Source: Hyalella azteca (taxonomy: Eukaryota > Arthropoda > Malacostraca > Amphipoda > Hyalellidae). From it: a DNA stretch of 64,000 nt. The notes below the pieces were generated by a model. The model saw only the letters and a list, made by a program, of their open reading frames with translations. It was not told the origin of the DNA and searched no databases. Within the stretch, counting starts at the first letter, position 1; every line of letters begins with the position of its first letter. The stretch covers positions 128,122 through 192,121 of the forward strand of contig NW_025931927.1 of NCBI RefSeq assembly GCF_000764305.2. The letters are read 5' to 3'. Position numbers and translations under genes: made by a program. Of the stretch, positions 35,218 through 46,931 are shown piece by piece.

Positions 35218-37109
35218 CGGTTAAATGCAGCCTGGCTCCCTCTCAGTCAGAGAAAAATAAAATCTGGGCTACAAAAGAACTCGGATCCTGCCACGTACGG
35301 CCATTCTGAGCAACAGAAGCGCTAGCTTTTATAGGCACCACGCGGTGCATAACTACATTGAATGACGCAGCAACGTGAGACTGGATTCGTTTATGAATAA
35401 ATGCATTCCAATTGCGGTGTCTTGAGCAATTTATATCCATGCAGCACCGATAATGATGTAAGGATCAAGAATTAGTCGATGCTCGAGCCACGAGAAATAC
35501 GATAATTTTTTTGCACTCAGCGCGCTACTTCTTTGTTTGAGTTAATTAGAATGATAATGATTTGTTGGGTATGCAGTGTGCACGTTGCCTGGCTGCGTGG
35601 AAATCAGTTTTGGCTATTGTGAGAAAAAGATTCTATGCTCATGGAATAATTGCAAAAATCGTTATTTTGTTGTTTGAAAAATACTTTAACAAATTTCTTT
35701 GCATACATTTTTCAATGAATTTCGATTCTGCTAAACCAGCCTTTGAATGATTTATAATTATTTATTTTGATGTAGTCCAGCAGTAAATGGTCCAGTTGAA
35801 AATTTAAATTCTCTACAATTCTGGCTATTTCACCTAACCTTTTGTATGGAAGAAGTCACTCGTGCGACTGTCTGTTATCTCTCGTATTTCGTGCGTGAAT
35901 TCGTTTTATGCGAAGTGTTTCTAAGAAAATTACTGAGCCGCTATTGCAATTTTAAAAAATTATACTCCAGACTTTTATTAATGTGTTATCTGGGGAAGGT
36001 TAAAATATCAATTTCATTTATGCACTTTCATCTGCTATTAATTTGCTGAAGAATTCGCCTGCATTATTGTTGATTCTACCTGCCTTTTAAATATGATCGC
36101 GATATGGTATTTAGCTTTCATATGAAATGCATATTTCCTCCAATTATCCAATAAGGACTTTGTGACTATTCATAACACTGTTCTGTATGATTGATTTATG
36201 AATAAGGGTTTAAAATTTTGAAACGGTACATTTTTTGTTTCCATCTATAAAATCATCGGAACTGAATATGAATTAGAACATTAAAGCCAATATTTTCTGC
36301 TCTAAGAAAAACTTGACACAATAAATTTAGAGTGCGATTCCATACGCGATTGAGATTATCTCGCCGCGTGAAAAATAAGAATTAGAGCTCCCAATGATAT
36401 ATAATCGTCTAAAAATTCAATATTTGGAGTAGATAATTTTACATTAAAAAGGATTTATCACTTTATCGCTAACAACTTTTTGGGTAGACCGTTTGATATC
36501 GACAAAACGAGTTCGGCTTGTTTAACAAACAGGAATCTTTGTGTAACTTTAATACTCTCTTGTCTGAGAACAAGCTAGCTACTCAACTTATTAATACATG
36601 ACTTTATCAATGCCTGTATCAATCTTTAGCCGTAATGCCGCCGTCTATACGTATTTTGTCATTACCGTGCCTGACGACGTCTTAGATTGATTAGAATTTC
36701 ATGTGATCTCCGTAATTTCCTCGATTGAGAAGCCAGATAATTATCAAAAGAACACCATATATGGAAGCAAATAATAATTGTGAATAATTACTCAGCTTTC
36801 TAACCATCGATGCCATTAGCACCCGCGACGCAAGATGTGACTCTCACCACAAAACTTATCAACGGACTAACTTTTAAGAACGCAACGCCTTCGAGAACGC
36901 AGCGTTAGATCCTGCAGTTCAGCTACAGCGTATATCAATTTAGAGCTTCTCTTCCGGTGATATGGCCGGGCTGCTGCCGCCTTAAACTCGCTCAGATTTG
37001 TTTTAAAGATTTTGAATTCTTCCGCAAAGGAAGCTAGTCTACTCTTAAGCATGTATTTTAGCTACTTCTATGTACTGTGAACGGCGTCTTGTGCGTGTGC
37101 TTAATTAAA

Positions 37110-37205
37110 ACGACGTCATATTTACGTGCTCCTAGCGACGTCATATTTACGTGCACCTAGCGACGTCATATTTACGTGCTCCTAGCACCGTCATATTTAC
37201 GGGCT
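37110..37205. repeat. 25-bp minisatellite (cgacgtcatatttacgtgct)
   Basis: Four copies. The core GACGTCAT resembles a CREB/ATF half-palindrome, so the array would present regularly spaced sites. That is a resemblance only. Confidence 0.85.
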
Positions 37206-38146
37206 CCGAGTTACGACATGTTAGCATATTTGTCATTGAAGTGTCACTAGAAGCGCTTTAAACTGACCAAGTAACGGCTGGTCAGCGGTGTTTCAGTCTC
37301 GCATCATTAGCGCACTGTCGAAGGGAGAAATTAACTCTTTTAAGATGAGGCAAAAGTCGACAGACTTGATCTGAAACTATCCGGAAAAGTGGCTGCGGTT
37401 GCGCAGAGTCCGTTAGGGTGGAATTTTCTGTTTCCGGAGCTAGACAGGAAACAGTGAGCGATATCGGCCGTTGCTCCGTTCTTCATTGTTTAAAAGCCTT
37501 TCATTTGGAGCAATAAATAGCATTGTAGGCTGTTTAAGATCTTCAAAGGTGGAAACCAAAAGTTTACAGAGGCAAAATTGGTTTGAATTGTTTATTTACA
37601 GAAATCCCATATCCGATTCTCCGCTCAAATTTATGTATGAAGAGATAAATTATAAAGTAATGAGAATTTAAGCGTCGCTTTCAGGGAACAGGAGAAGCTG
37701 GTTGAAGACTTGACGGGATAAAGAGTTCTTACTAACATAACGTGCAACCTTTAGAATACGTTTGATTTATCTGAATCACGTCAAAAATGTTGAAACCTAA
37801 TCTATATGTTAAATCCAGATGATCACCATTACCTAGGTATTATTTATACGCAAAATTAAAATTTTTTTCATCTGCGTTAATTTTTGAGAGACGAAAATTT
37901 CTTCAAGTGCCTGATTTCAATTCTTTATTTTGTATGGTTTTAATATTGAAAGCTCGCTAAAGAATCTTAAGTACATATGGTTACAAACTACGTCATCATC
38001 CATCACCACGGCACCATCAGGTATCTGAAGTTAAATCAACGTTAATTACGCATTTAAACGCTAAATTTTCGTTGATCGAATATTTTTTAAACTCGATTCA
38101 CCTGAAGAGTACCTTTCTTCTCGTCGGCCGTGTGCGGCCTCTACCT

Positions 38147-38300
38147 CAAACTACTACTCTGACTCAAACTACTACTCTAACTCAAACTACTACTCTGACT
38201 CAAACTACTACTCTGACTCAAACTACTACTCTGACTCAAACTACTACTCTGACTCAAACGACTACTCTGACTTAAAACTACTACTCTGACTCTAACTACG
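38147..38300. repeat. 18-bp minisatellite (caaactactactctgact)
   Basis: Eight to nine copies with little divergence; they read as TLTQTT in one frame. Confidence 0.9.
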
Positions 38301-40808
38301 TCAGTTCGAGTCAGAGTTGCAACACCGGCAGGCTTGTCGTAATTGCCGTGCTACTGTAGCGCACTTTCACCGTCGCCATATGCACGAGCCTTCAGCGGCG
38401 CTGCGTGACATACGTGCAGCCGTGCCCGTTTTTTTAACTACGTTCATAAATCATGAGCAGTAATGATTTCATCCTGGATAGATTAAAAACATCTGAACTG
38501 GATTAAAAACAGTATATCGTCACTCACAAATATAATAATTTTTTTCAAATGAGATGACTCGTAAAGTTGAAATTGGTATTTTATGATCAAGTTTTCGTCG
38601 TCATTGGCGAACCTATAGAACAGAAATACTGGATGAGGAAGCTACTTTGCCATTCTTCTGTATAATTCACTAAGAATGATTTTTATTCTTACTGTTATGT
38701 TACTACAGGAATTAAGTGGGCATAAAACACTCGAGTATTTTTTTCCAGAGAATTCCACCTTCCTTAGCTGTCTGTTGTGGTCTCATTCGTAACAACCTCG
38801 TCATCTCTAATTAGACCTTTGCCTCACATTCAAACGCTTTCAATTTACCTTCGACTTTTCAGAGAGTTCTTTATGCTTGACCTTAAGGAAGAGGAATGCT
38901 ACGAAACATGCATATGGTCTCAGCTCCATGTATAGGTTTCTGTGATCTCTGCCAGTGAAAGGCAAATTTTATCTGCACTTGATAGTGCGTGGGTGCGATG
39001 GTGCTCGAAGATTGTATCTCGCTCACACCTCCGCTGTATTTATGACGGCGAATTTCGAGGTTTATTGAACGTTCAAATTCATTTTACTGGCTCTCGTGGT
39101 CGACAAGGTAAACGGTACAAGTAGTGATGTATTATCGATACATTTATGAACTATTCCCTGAATTAAACGCACGTTCACAGTTCAATACAAATAAATAATT
39201 CGATTCCATTTATAATTGAGATGAAGATATGGAAGGGAGATTCAGTGGATATGATTCAAAAGATAAGATTCAGCAATGCAGATATCCTTAAAAGGTTTAA
39301 CAAAGAATAATATATAATCGCTAGGTTGAAAATTGTGTAATTTTCCATAAAAATTTACCAAATTTTTAATTCGGAACAGAATGCATCGAGTATTTTAATT
39401 GTTAATTCTACCAGTGAGTGTTCAGATTTCTTAAAATAATTTGTTAATTCTGAGACAATATTATGATAGATGATAGATGATAGATGTTTTTGCATTTAAT
39501 GTGTGCATATCTTTAATAATTCCTATTGAAGATTGGTTCTCTTTTCAAAGACATAGTTATTTAATGGTGAAAACGATCGAGATTTTAATGCATAATAATT
39601 TAAGAAGAGAGTAGACTTTTTGTGTGAGGCGATGTTTCGATGTTTCTTACCGATGCGTTCATTTTGCGGCATAAGAAGTGCTTATGCGGCCTTCAAACCT
39701 TCCTTTTTTTAATAATTTGATGACAAAATGACCCATAAAATTTACCATGATTCCTCGGAGGATGCTTCTGATGCCATGGGTTCTAAAAAATTTGCTATGA
39801 AATTAAATTTGTCATGCTTAATGAAAATGTTAAAATCATTCTTAACGCTGGAGTATACACAATAAACATTTTTAGCCCCATTAAAAAAATTGTTATACCT
39901 ATTTTTGGCCTCATGAATGGTTCCCGACCTTCAGGATTGTGGTGTCAATAACCCTGGAAAGAACCATGCGTAATGATTTAATAAAATGTTAAATAGTAAC
40001 AAGCTTATTGGAAGTAAAATGAAAAGAAATTCTGGAAACAATAAAATTGCAACTTGAAAAGACAATTAGGAAGCGGATAGATATCTTCCCGTGGTTAAGA
40101 AATGAATCATCTTTTATGCCGGTCAATATGGGAACTTCAACGCTCATTCGGTACCGATCTTGCGCCCGGAGCTTATTCCTCGAGTATTATGGCAACTGAT
40201 GTACTTCATTTCGCTTCATATTTCACGTTTGCATTCGCAGATGCTCTGATATTTGCCTGATTTCTTTTTCAATTTTCGAATGCATTTCTAAAATATAACG
40301 AATAATGTATTACTAAACTTTATTCAATATTAGACATTATTCCCGCCAGGGTGAGACTGTATGTCAATCAATATATTTCAATCACTCACTCGTGGATACA
40401 ATTATTAGTCAAGAGTTGAAATATTTATGTTAGCAAAATATTAAAAATTGTATATAACTCTAATTTCTTTTTACTCTGATTGTTGAATATTATTTCTTTC
40501 GCCGTAAAGAAATTCCCCAATCGCTGACATGAAAATGCTAGAGTTTGAAACTTGATTGGGGTTTCCCTCGCTCAACCCGTGGCGTTGGAAGTAACGACGT
40601 TACCCAACGTTGGGCTACGGTATAGCGACGGATCAGCCTAATGAATGCCTAACAAGATTTACGTCCATTTAAGTCCAATAAAAGCCGTAATGAGCTTGGC
40701 GGTCACGTCATTACGGCAAACTTGATGTTTGATTACAGCTCAACGATACGTGAACTCGACGACCGTGGACTTTCAGGGCGGTTACTGGCCTTGAAGTTTT
40801 TTTTTTAC

Positions 40809-40973
40809 ATGCAGAAAAATGAATGACTCATGTTGTCCAAAAAGTGACACACTTTCTTACCCACAGCACGATCGCAGAGCAGACGTAGCACTGATACGAC
40901 CTTTGTCTGGCCAAAATGAACTGCGCAAGAAGAACTGCATAAGGGCAAAAAGTGCGATAGCTGCTCCCAAATT
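40809..40973. mobile_element. M1 element, diverged
   Basis: 'catgcagaaaaatgaatgac', 'tgttgtccaaaaagtgac', 'cgtagcactgatacgacctt' and 'gggcaaaaagtgcgatagct' match the family in reverse orientation. Confidence 0.6.
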
Positions 40974-41514
40974 TCATAACTAGAACTTGTGATTGATATT
41001 CTTACCAAAATTACCCCTAGTTACATGAAATTACCTTCGCGTGAGATTGATAAATTACCCAGCATGAAAAAAATTTCCAGGAATCATTCACTTAATTCTC
41101 AGCCATGAATTACAGACCCGCCGAGAACTGAATTCAACTTTTGTATGTTATATACTGTAGTTTCACGGAAATATTTTAAATAATTGGCCGTGTTACTTGG
41201 CAACAGGCAATGATGCGAGACAATTTTCGTGTAGTTGTGACACTACACGAGAGTGACTGAGACGTCACTCAGACGAGAGTGACACTATGAATTTAGGTAC
41301 CTATAGTTTGGTACGTAAAATTTGCAACTGTCCAACTGAAGAGTCTCTCTAGCAAGTTCATTTGCAATGCATTGAATTATTTATTTGTTTTTTCGACTAT
41401 CTGAAAGCAATTTAATATCTGAAAGCTATTTTACATACATCCAGAAGCTTTGTGCTAACAACAGTCCTATCTACAGTTTCAACAATTCATTGATGCGTTC
41501 ATCGACTGTATAGA

Positions 41515-41632
41515 TAGATGAAGGATGTTGAACTTATTATGGATGTAGGATATTAAACTTATTATAGATGTAGGATGCAGAACTTATTATAGTTGTGGAA
41601 TTTATTATAGATGTAGAAGGTTGAACTTATTC
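41515..41632. repeat. About 25-bp minisatellite (gatgtaggatgttgaactta)
   Basis: Four to five AT-rich copies with variable length. Confidence 0.8.
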
Positions 41633-42077
41633 TTCTCGAGCAAAGAAGCAGAACCGAAAAGGTTGCTTCTGAAGCTAATATATGCTATGTCATTAGAAAC
41701 GGACTCTATTTTATGCCGAATATTCTAAGTTCGTACATTTTATTTATTGATATATATACTATTATTTTGTTTATATATTTTTATCCTACAAGCTGGAATT
41801 CTTTAATAAAACGGAACGTGTACCAATGTAGTTATAATTGAAGTATTTAATGTGTATTTTTAATAAACCCAATATCACATTTATCAATATATATGATAAC
41901 CAATATATATTCTTAAATAGAACAAGTAAACATCGTGTCTTATTTATTTATATTTTGAGTACATGTTTACATTATTTTTTCTAATAAATGTAAATTATAT
42001 GAGATGAAAATCTTTAAATTTTATTAAGAACTATGTAAATTAGAATTTATTTTAATATTGATTATTTATTGCATCAG

Positions 42078-42152
42078 GAGTGTGTGGTCCCTACAAGCCT
42101 GTGCCGCCCCCCAAGCCCTACCCCCACAGCCCCACGTCGCCCCCCGGTCCTG
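42078..42152 (+). CDS. Gene A exon, PYKPVPPPKP segment
   Basis: Acceptor 'ttgcatcag' and donor 'cctg|gtgaga' bound 75 bp in phase 1 to 1. The peptide GVCGPYKPVPPPKP and a Pro/Ser-rich tail are typical of disordered adaptor regions with SH3 or WW ligands. It is the first exon common to the long isoform and the putative short isoform from 32702. An M1 element begins 13 bp into the following intron. Confidence 0.75.
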
Positions 42153-42164
42153 GTGAGAACATGT

Positions 42165-42354
42165 CATACTCTGAGAAATGTGTGAGATTTTGTCCAAATT
42201 GCGATGCTCTTTTTATCATTATATGGGTCTTCCGGACCCAGTTTGGTGGCCGGTAAATGAGCGTATCAGTTCTACGTACACACTCTGTTCGTACCGCGGT
42301 TAAGAAAGTGACTCGGTATTTGGACAATATGACCATTTTTCCTCTCAGTGAGTG
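42165..42354. mobile_element. M1 element next to a splice donor
   Basis: 'catactctgagaaatgtgtg', 'tgggtcttccggacccagtt', 'gtatcagttctacgt' and 'tttcctctcagtgagtgcgg'. It begins only 13 bp downstream of the exon ending at 42152. Confidence 0.7.
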
Positions 42355-42739
42355 CGGTTGATATCAATGGCAGCTTTTGAGAGTTTTTGCCCATAAATTT
42401 AATTCACCTATTAATTTTTATGCCGCCTAAAACTTTTTTCCTGGATAATCCCGCTCCCCTGTTTACGTGGCAACTTGAACAAATACATGTTTGTATTGTT
42501 TGTTACTTAACACAGCTTCTCTGTGGTCAAATATTTAATCAAATATATATTTTATCAAATATAATCAAATAAAATATTTCGTTTTTTATGAATTGTTGCT
42601 GTAGAAAAAAATGCTTAGTATGGAATTCCATAACCTTAATTCTACTCACAGAATTTCAATATATGCTCCGACCTCGACAAATTTCTACTCTCTTTGATTC
42701 TCGGTTATTTCCGAGCTCTATTGTTGAATTTTGAATTAA

Positions 42740-42885
42740 CTATTGCGTTGTGTAGTGCCTCAAAACTATTGCGTTGTGTAGTGACTCAAAACTATTGCGT
42801 TGTGTAGTGACTCAAAACTATTGCGTTGTGTAGTGACTCAAAACTATTGCGTTGTGTAGTGACTCAAAGCTATTGCGATGTGTAG
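42740..42885. repeat. 26-bp minisatellite (aactattgcgttgtgtagtg-type)
   Basis: Five to six nearly identical copies. Confidence 0.9.
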
Positions 42886-43589
42886 GGAATTGCAGGGTTC
42901 AGAAAATCTGGAAGTTTTATTTACAGCACGCAACAGTGTATGGCACTTAACTTTAACCTTCAAACATTATCCCAAACTGAGTTAATTGCTCCGTCCCTGA
43001 CACGGCATCTACAGTCAAGTATCAAAATTTTCTCTCGGCAACTAATTTTGATTCTTAGTATCGCTGATGCCAACTCAACATTTAGTTTCATTTTTCTGGC
43101 TCTAGAAGTCGAAGAATTGAATATTATAACCTGGTTAATGTGACTTGTTTGGGTAATTTTGTGTATCGTGTTTCTTCTATGTGTGCTTTTAGAAAGATGA
43201 TAGATGTTCTTTTTTAAAATATTATTCTTTAAAATTCTTGAATTAATTCTGGTTATCATAAGTGGTCTTTCAACCTGTCTCGGTCTGCTCTCATTCACTA
43301 CCAGCCATCCATTCACAAGCCTCATTTCTATGAATATTATGAAGGAATATTAAGGCTGAAATGATAAATCATTCATTGCCTTTAATAATATTCTTCCCCG
43401 AGAAATATCTTTAATAACTCAGTCAATATTAGTCAATATAATATTCACGATAAATGATGCGGCTGTGAATGAAAAGATTTGAAGATATATCATAAGCCTA
43501 TTCCACCAGTATGCATTTAGCACACCTATAATGAGTTACCTAATTTTGATTTACAAAATCTCGCCGTGGGTTCCGGCCAAGCTGCAATG

Positions 43590-43860
43590 CCGCCTCTTGG
43601 TCACCCCTGGTCACCATTTGGTCACCTCACCCCCTTAGTCACTCCTTCATCACCCTTTGGTCACCTCTTGGTCACCTCTTGGACACTCCCTTGGTCGTTC
43701 CTTCATCACCACTTGGTCACCTCTTGATCACCCCTTGGTCACTCATTAGTCACCCCCTTGGTCACTCCTTGGTCACCATTGGTCACCCATTGGTCACTCC
43801 TTGGTCTCCCCCTCGGTCACCCCCTTGGTCACCCTTTAGTCACCCCTTGATTAATTTCAT
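43590..43860. repeat. Degenerate array of TTGGTCAC(C/T)CC units
   Basis: About 20 units of 11-14 bp, each with GGTCA, on a pyrimidine-rich strand. GGTCA/TGACC is the core half-site of nuclear hormone receptors. Orientation is uniform. Confidence 0.85.
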
Positions 43861-45764
43861 CTTTCTTATGATTATGGAATATTTCTTAAGAGTTTTTAGT
43901 TTTAATTTCTTGGAAGTATGATAGCGCGATGCAAGCAGCGTGTAATCTCGAGATGACTTCGCTGCATGGCAATCAATAAGAGAAGGGAGCTCGCAGCTTA
44001 ATAGCTATCTTGTGACGGCGGTAAATGGCGCGCGTTTATCAAAAGGTCAAGTAAACACAGGGAAATGAAATGACTTTGCTTTCAATGCTTAGCATCAAGG
44101 TACCACTTTAGATTGGCATCTCTGTTGATGAATATAATTTAATTTAACACTCGCCTCGCATGTCTCATTCTAAGGGCTACTTCAGGTTTACGTTTCACTG
44201 CTTTACTCACTTGAACGCTTGAATTTAGAATTATTTAATTAGATATAAGTTTTTTCGAAATTTATCCCTCAATATTTTAGACAAACTTTAGCCCATCTCA
44301 CCTCAACAAGTGTGATCAGCTATGAAATTAATCAGTAAGATATGCAATAATCCATGGAGCCACGTGTTAAAAAGTTTCGTTACCATAGAAGTTTATTACT
44401 GCCAATAATTTGACTTCGTTTAATCACAACCATAAAATTGCCGTTGTAAGACCTAATTTAAATGGTCTGCGAAAGCTGCAGCGTGCGTGTCTTATGCGCC
44501 GTACAACTGCACTCAATTATTGGATGAGGAAGTCTTATCTCTTCCTATGACAGTGATCAGCATATTAATTTTGGCTGCCTGCCTTTAACTTTGTCTTCAT
44601 TATGAGAGCGGGCATTAAATCAAGCATTGGCTGAGCTGTTCTCATGCCTCATAGCCATGTAATTTAGTGGTCGTTGATGGCCCAACTAAATTGTACTGCG
44701 TGGCAGATGGAGCGAGATGTGCTCCCACGCTTAGCATGAAGCAGCGCATGTAGAGTGAAGGGAAAAGGTTAACCTCCGGAAGTGTGGAGGTTATCTGCAG
44801 GATAAAGCCATGCATGATGAAAAGTAATTTTTCAACATCTAGGGGCTTGCTCGAGCTCTGTTCAAAAAGTTGTCATCCAGACGAGTTGTTCATGGCAAGT
44901 GAACATGTCCCCTGATTCCACTTTTTATTTAGCCTGTAAATTTTAATATAAATTTTCGCGATACAGTGTAAGTCTGGCACTTGAATGGATGCCCTCCAAA
45001 CATCGAATTCAGTTTAGTTGAACAAGCCTCAAATACTCCAACTATCGGCAACGTAAATAATAATAATACAGCATATTACAATTCCTTTATCGGATACGTA
45101 AATAAATCTGGAGATAAAATACAAACACCATCTGCTTTGCATGAAAAACATATCAGTCTTTGAATAGATAATCTGCCAAACGCTTCTCATAAATTCGAAA
45201 AAATCTCGAAAATTAAATGAAACTCAAACACAACATTATCAAAATTATTAACCAGTGGGATTGACCATGATCCCCTGAGGCAGTATAAGTGATCACATTT
45301 CCCTCCATATAATTGGCCCCATAATTGCCCTGGCACCAAACGACTTGAGTGACCTGCTTTAGGAAGGCCTTCAGCTCGCCAGATGGTGGCAAGAGAAAAC
45401 GGCCAAATCAGATAGCAAAAATAGCCCTAAAAGTCAATAAATTCAATATTTGTTAGTAAATTTTTAAAATACTGTTCAAAAATTCAACTTTCTGTTTTCT
45501 TAACGAAAGGTTTAAGTCGTTTTTCATCATTGAAAAATTTAATAGGCTAAGACCATCGTCGATTTTCACCGACCAACTCAATTAGAAAAAGGCCCAAAAT
45601 AGCAAAAATTGGCCGGAAAAAGGCCCATCTGGCACCTCTGATGTGTAGCGCACCTGGCGACTGCCCGAGGCGATCTTCCTTAAAGAGACTGCGGTGCCAC
45701 AGGAGCGATTAGACGGCTTCATTATCTCGTCGACCGCCTTAACTGTAATGAAATCTACATACCT

Positions 45765-46040
45765 GCATGCGGGTGAAATGTAGCGCAGTCTGCGTGCCTG
45801 CATGCGGGTGAAATGTAGCGCAGTCTGCGTGCCTGCATGCGGGTGAAATGTAGTGCAGTCTGCGTGCCTGCATGCGGTGGGAACTGTAGTGCAGTCTGCG
45901 TGCCTGCGTGCGGCGGGAACTGTAGTGCAGTCTGCGTGCCTGCGTGCGGACTGCGTGCGGTGGGAACTGTAGCGCAGTCTGCGTGCCTGCGTGCGGTGGG
46001 AACTGTAGTGCAGTCTGCGTGCCTGCGTGCGGTGGGAAAT
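45765..46040. repeat. About 33-bp minisatellite (ctgcgtgcctgcatgcgggt-type)
   Basis: Eight copies of 'tgtagcgcagtctgcgtgcctgc' plus 'atgcgggtgaaa' or 'gtgcggtgggaac'. It is open in several frames on both strands; I regard those as repeat translations (repeats of PHAGTQTAL and similar). Confidence 0.9.
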
Positions 46041-46329
46041 GCATGCATGAAAATTTATTAATCAATCAATTATATTATACTTTCGCAGAATTTTTTTCTA
46101 AATATCGTATGTGATTATAAGAAACTAATACCATTTACTAGAGTGAATAATCCTAACCAGCAAAACATCGTTAAAGTCGGAAAATGAGTTATGCATTGAG
46201 TAGAATTTGTGGTCATCCTAATCTTGCATTCTTTTATTCCATGCGAATTTGTTTCAGGTCGTTTTTCCTTCGAATTTCCCTAAAAAAGGCTACTAAATAT
46301 CTCTAAATTCTGTCCTCTTATGTGAACGT

Positions 46330-46860
46330 TTCTGATCATTTTTAAAATCAATCTTCCCTTACAAAAATAACTCACTAGTTGTCTCCAATTTTGCCTACAG
46401 ACGGTGAATATTCCTAGTCAATTTTTAACTTTAATTTCTCCTTAAAAAAATGCTCATTAATTGTTTCCAATTTAGCCTACAGATGGTGAAGATTTCTAGT
46501 CAATTTTTAACAATAATTTCTCCTTACAAAAATACTCACTACTTGTCTGCAATTTTAGTGGAGATTTTTTGAACAGTGGAGAAATTATTGTTGATAATAT
46601 ACGTTTAAAAATCACTTTTCAAAGACAACACTTCTAAAGAATCCAGTGTCTCCAATGCTACACATGTACAATGAATTTCTAATTTTATTTTCAAATATTA
46701 AAAAAATTAATTAACAATTTTTTTAATATATATAAAAACTAAATTTTCAATAAATACTCACTGTCTCCTAATTCGCCTACAGATGGTGAATATTTCTGGT
46801 AAATTTTTAACACTAATTTCTCCTTACAAAATACTCATTGTTTCCAATTTGTGTTTTCAG
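46330..46860 (+). repeat. Degenerate tandem copies of a splice-acceptor region
   Basis: Units of about 76-82 bp ('tctccttacaaaaatactca', 'gtctccaattttgcctacag', then ACGGTGAATATTCCTAG) end in acceptor-like AG at 46400, 46482, 46558 and 46782. The last unit contains the acceptor used for the exon at 46861, which itself begins ACGGTGCGG. A 300-bp spacing between the second and fourth sites suggests further diverged units. Decoy exon starts run into stops soon after the AG. Confidence 0.7.
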
Positions 46861-46931
46861 ACGGTGCGGATCCACCCCATATCCTAGTCACGGAACAAGG
46901 ACGTTTCCACACACACTCCACTAAGTTCCCT
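46861..46931 (+). CDS. Gene A exon, DGADPPHILVTEQGRF segment
   Basis: Acceptor 'gtgttttcag' and donor 'ccct|gtaagt' bound 71 bp, phase 1 to 0. It completes an Asp codon, then reads GADPPHILVTEQGRFHTHS and TKFP. Its 5' edge is the last unit of the tandem acceptor repeat upstream. Confidence 0.75.

Larger units (their letters stand above)
20410..42077. other. Giant gene A intron, repeat-rich
   Basis: About 21.7 kb without any exon I can support, apart from the alternative first exon at 32702-32714. It contains M1 and M3 elements, at least ten tandem arrays and one embedded sequencing adapter (22805-22842), listed separately. Open frames in it lack domains and conserved-looking composition. Stretches such as 20.4-21.6, 26.9-28.4, 29.2-30.5, 35.8-37.0 and 38.4-40.8 kb hold nothing I recognise. 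Confidence 0.6.
42153..46860. other. Gene A intron
   Basis: This intron of 4.7 kb carries an M1 copy directly at its 5' end, four tandem arrays (26-bp at 42.74 kb, GGTCA-rich at 43.59 kb, 33-bp at 45.77 kb, and acceptor-copy units from 46.33 kb) and AT-rich sequence. The parts at 43.9-45.7 kb hold no recognisable gene. Confidence 0.6.

Noticed and set aside
5640..45900. CRISPR-like regular repeats
   Set aside because: The arrays are contiguous tandem repeats without unique spacers, and the genome is clearly eukaryotic.
45739..46065. Open frames with HAGTQTAL and CVPACGGN repeats
   Set aside because: Translations of the 33-bp minisatellite in several frames.
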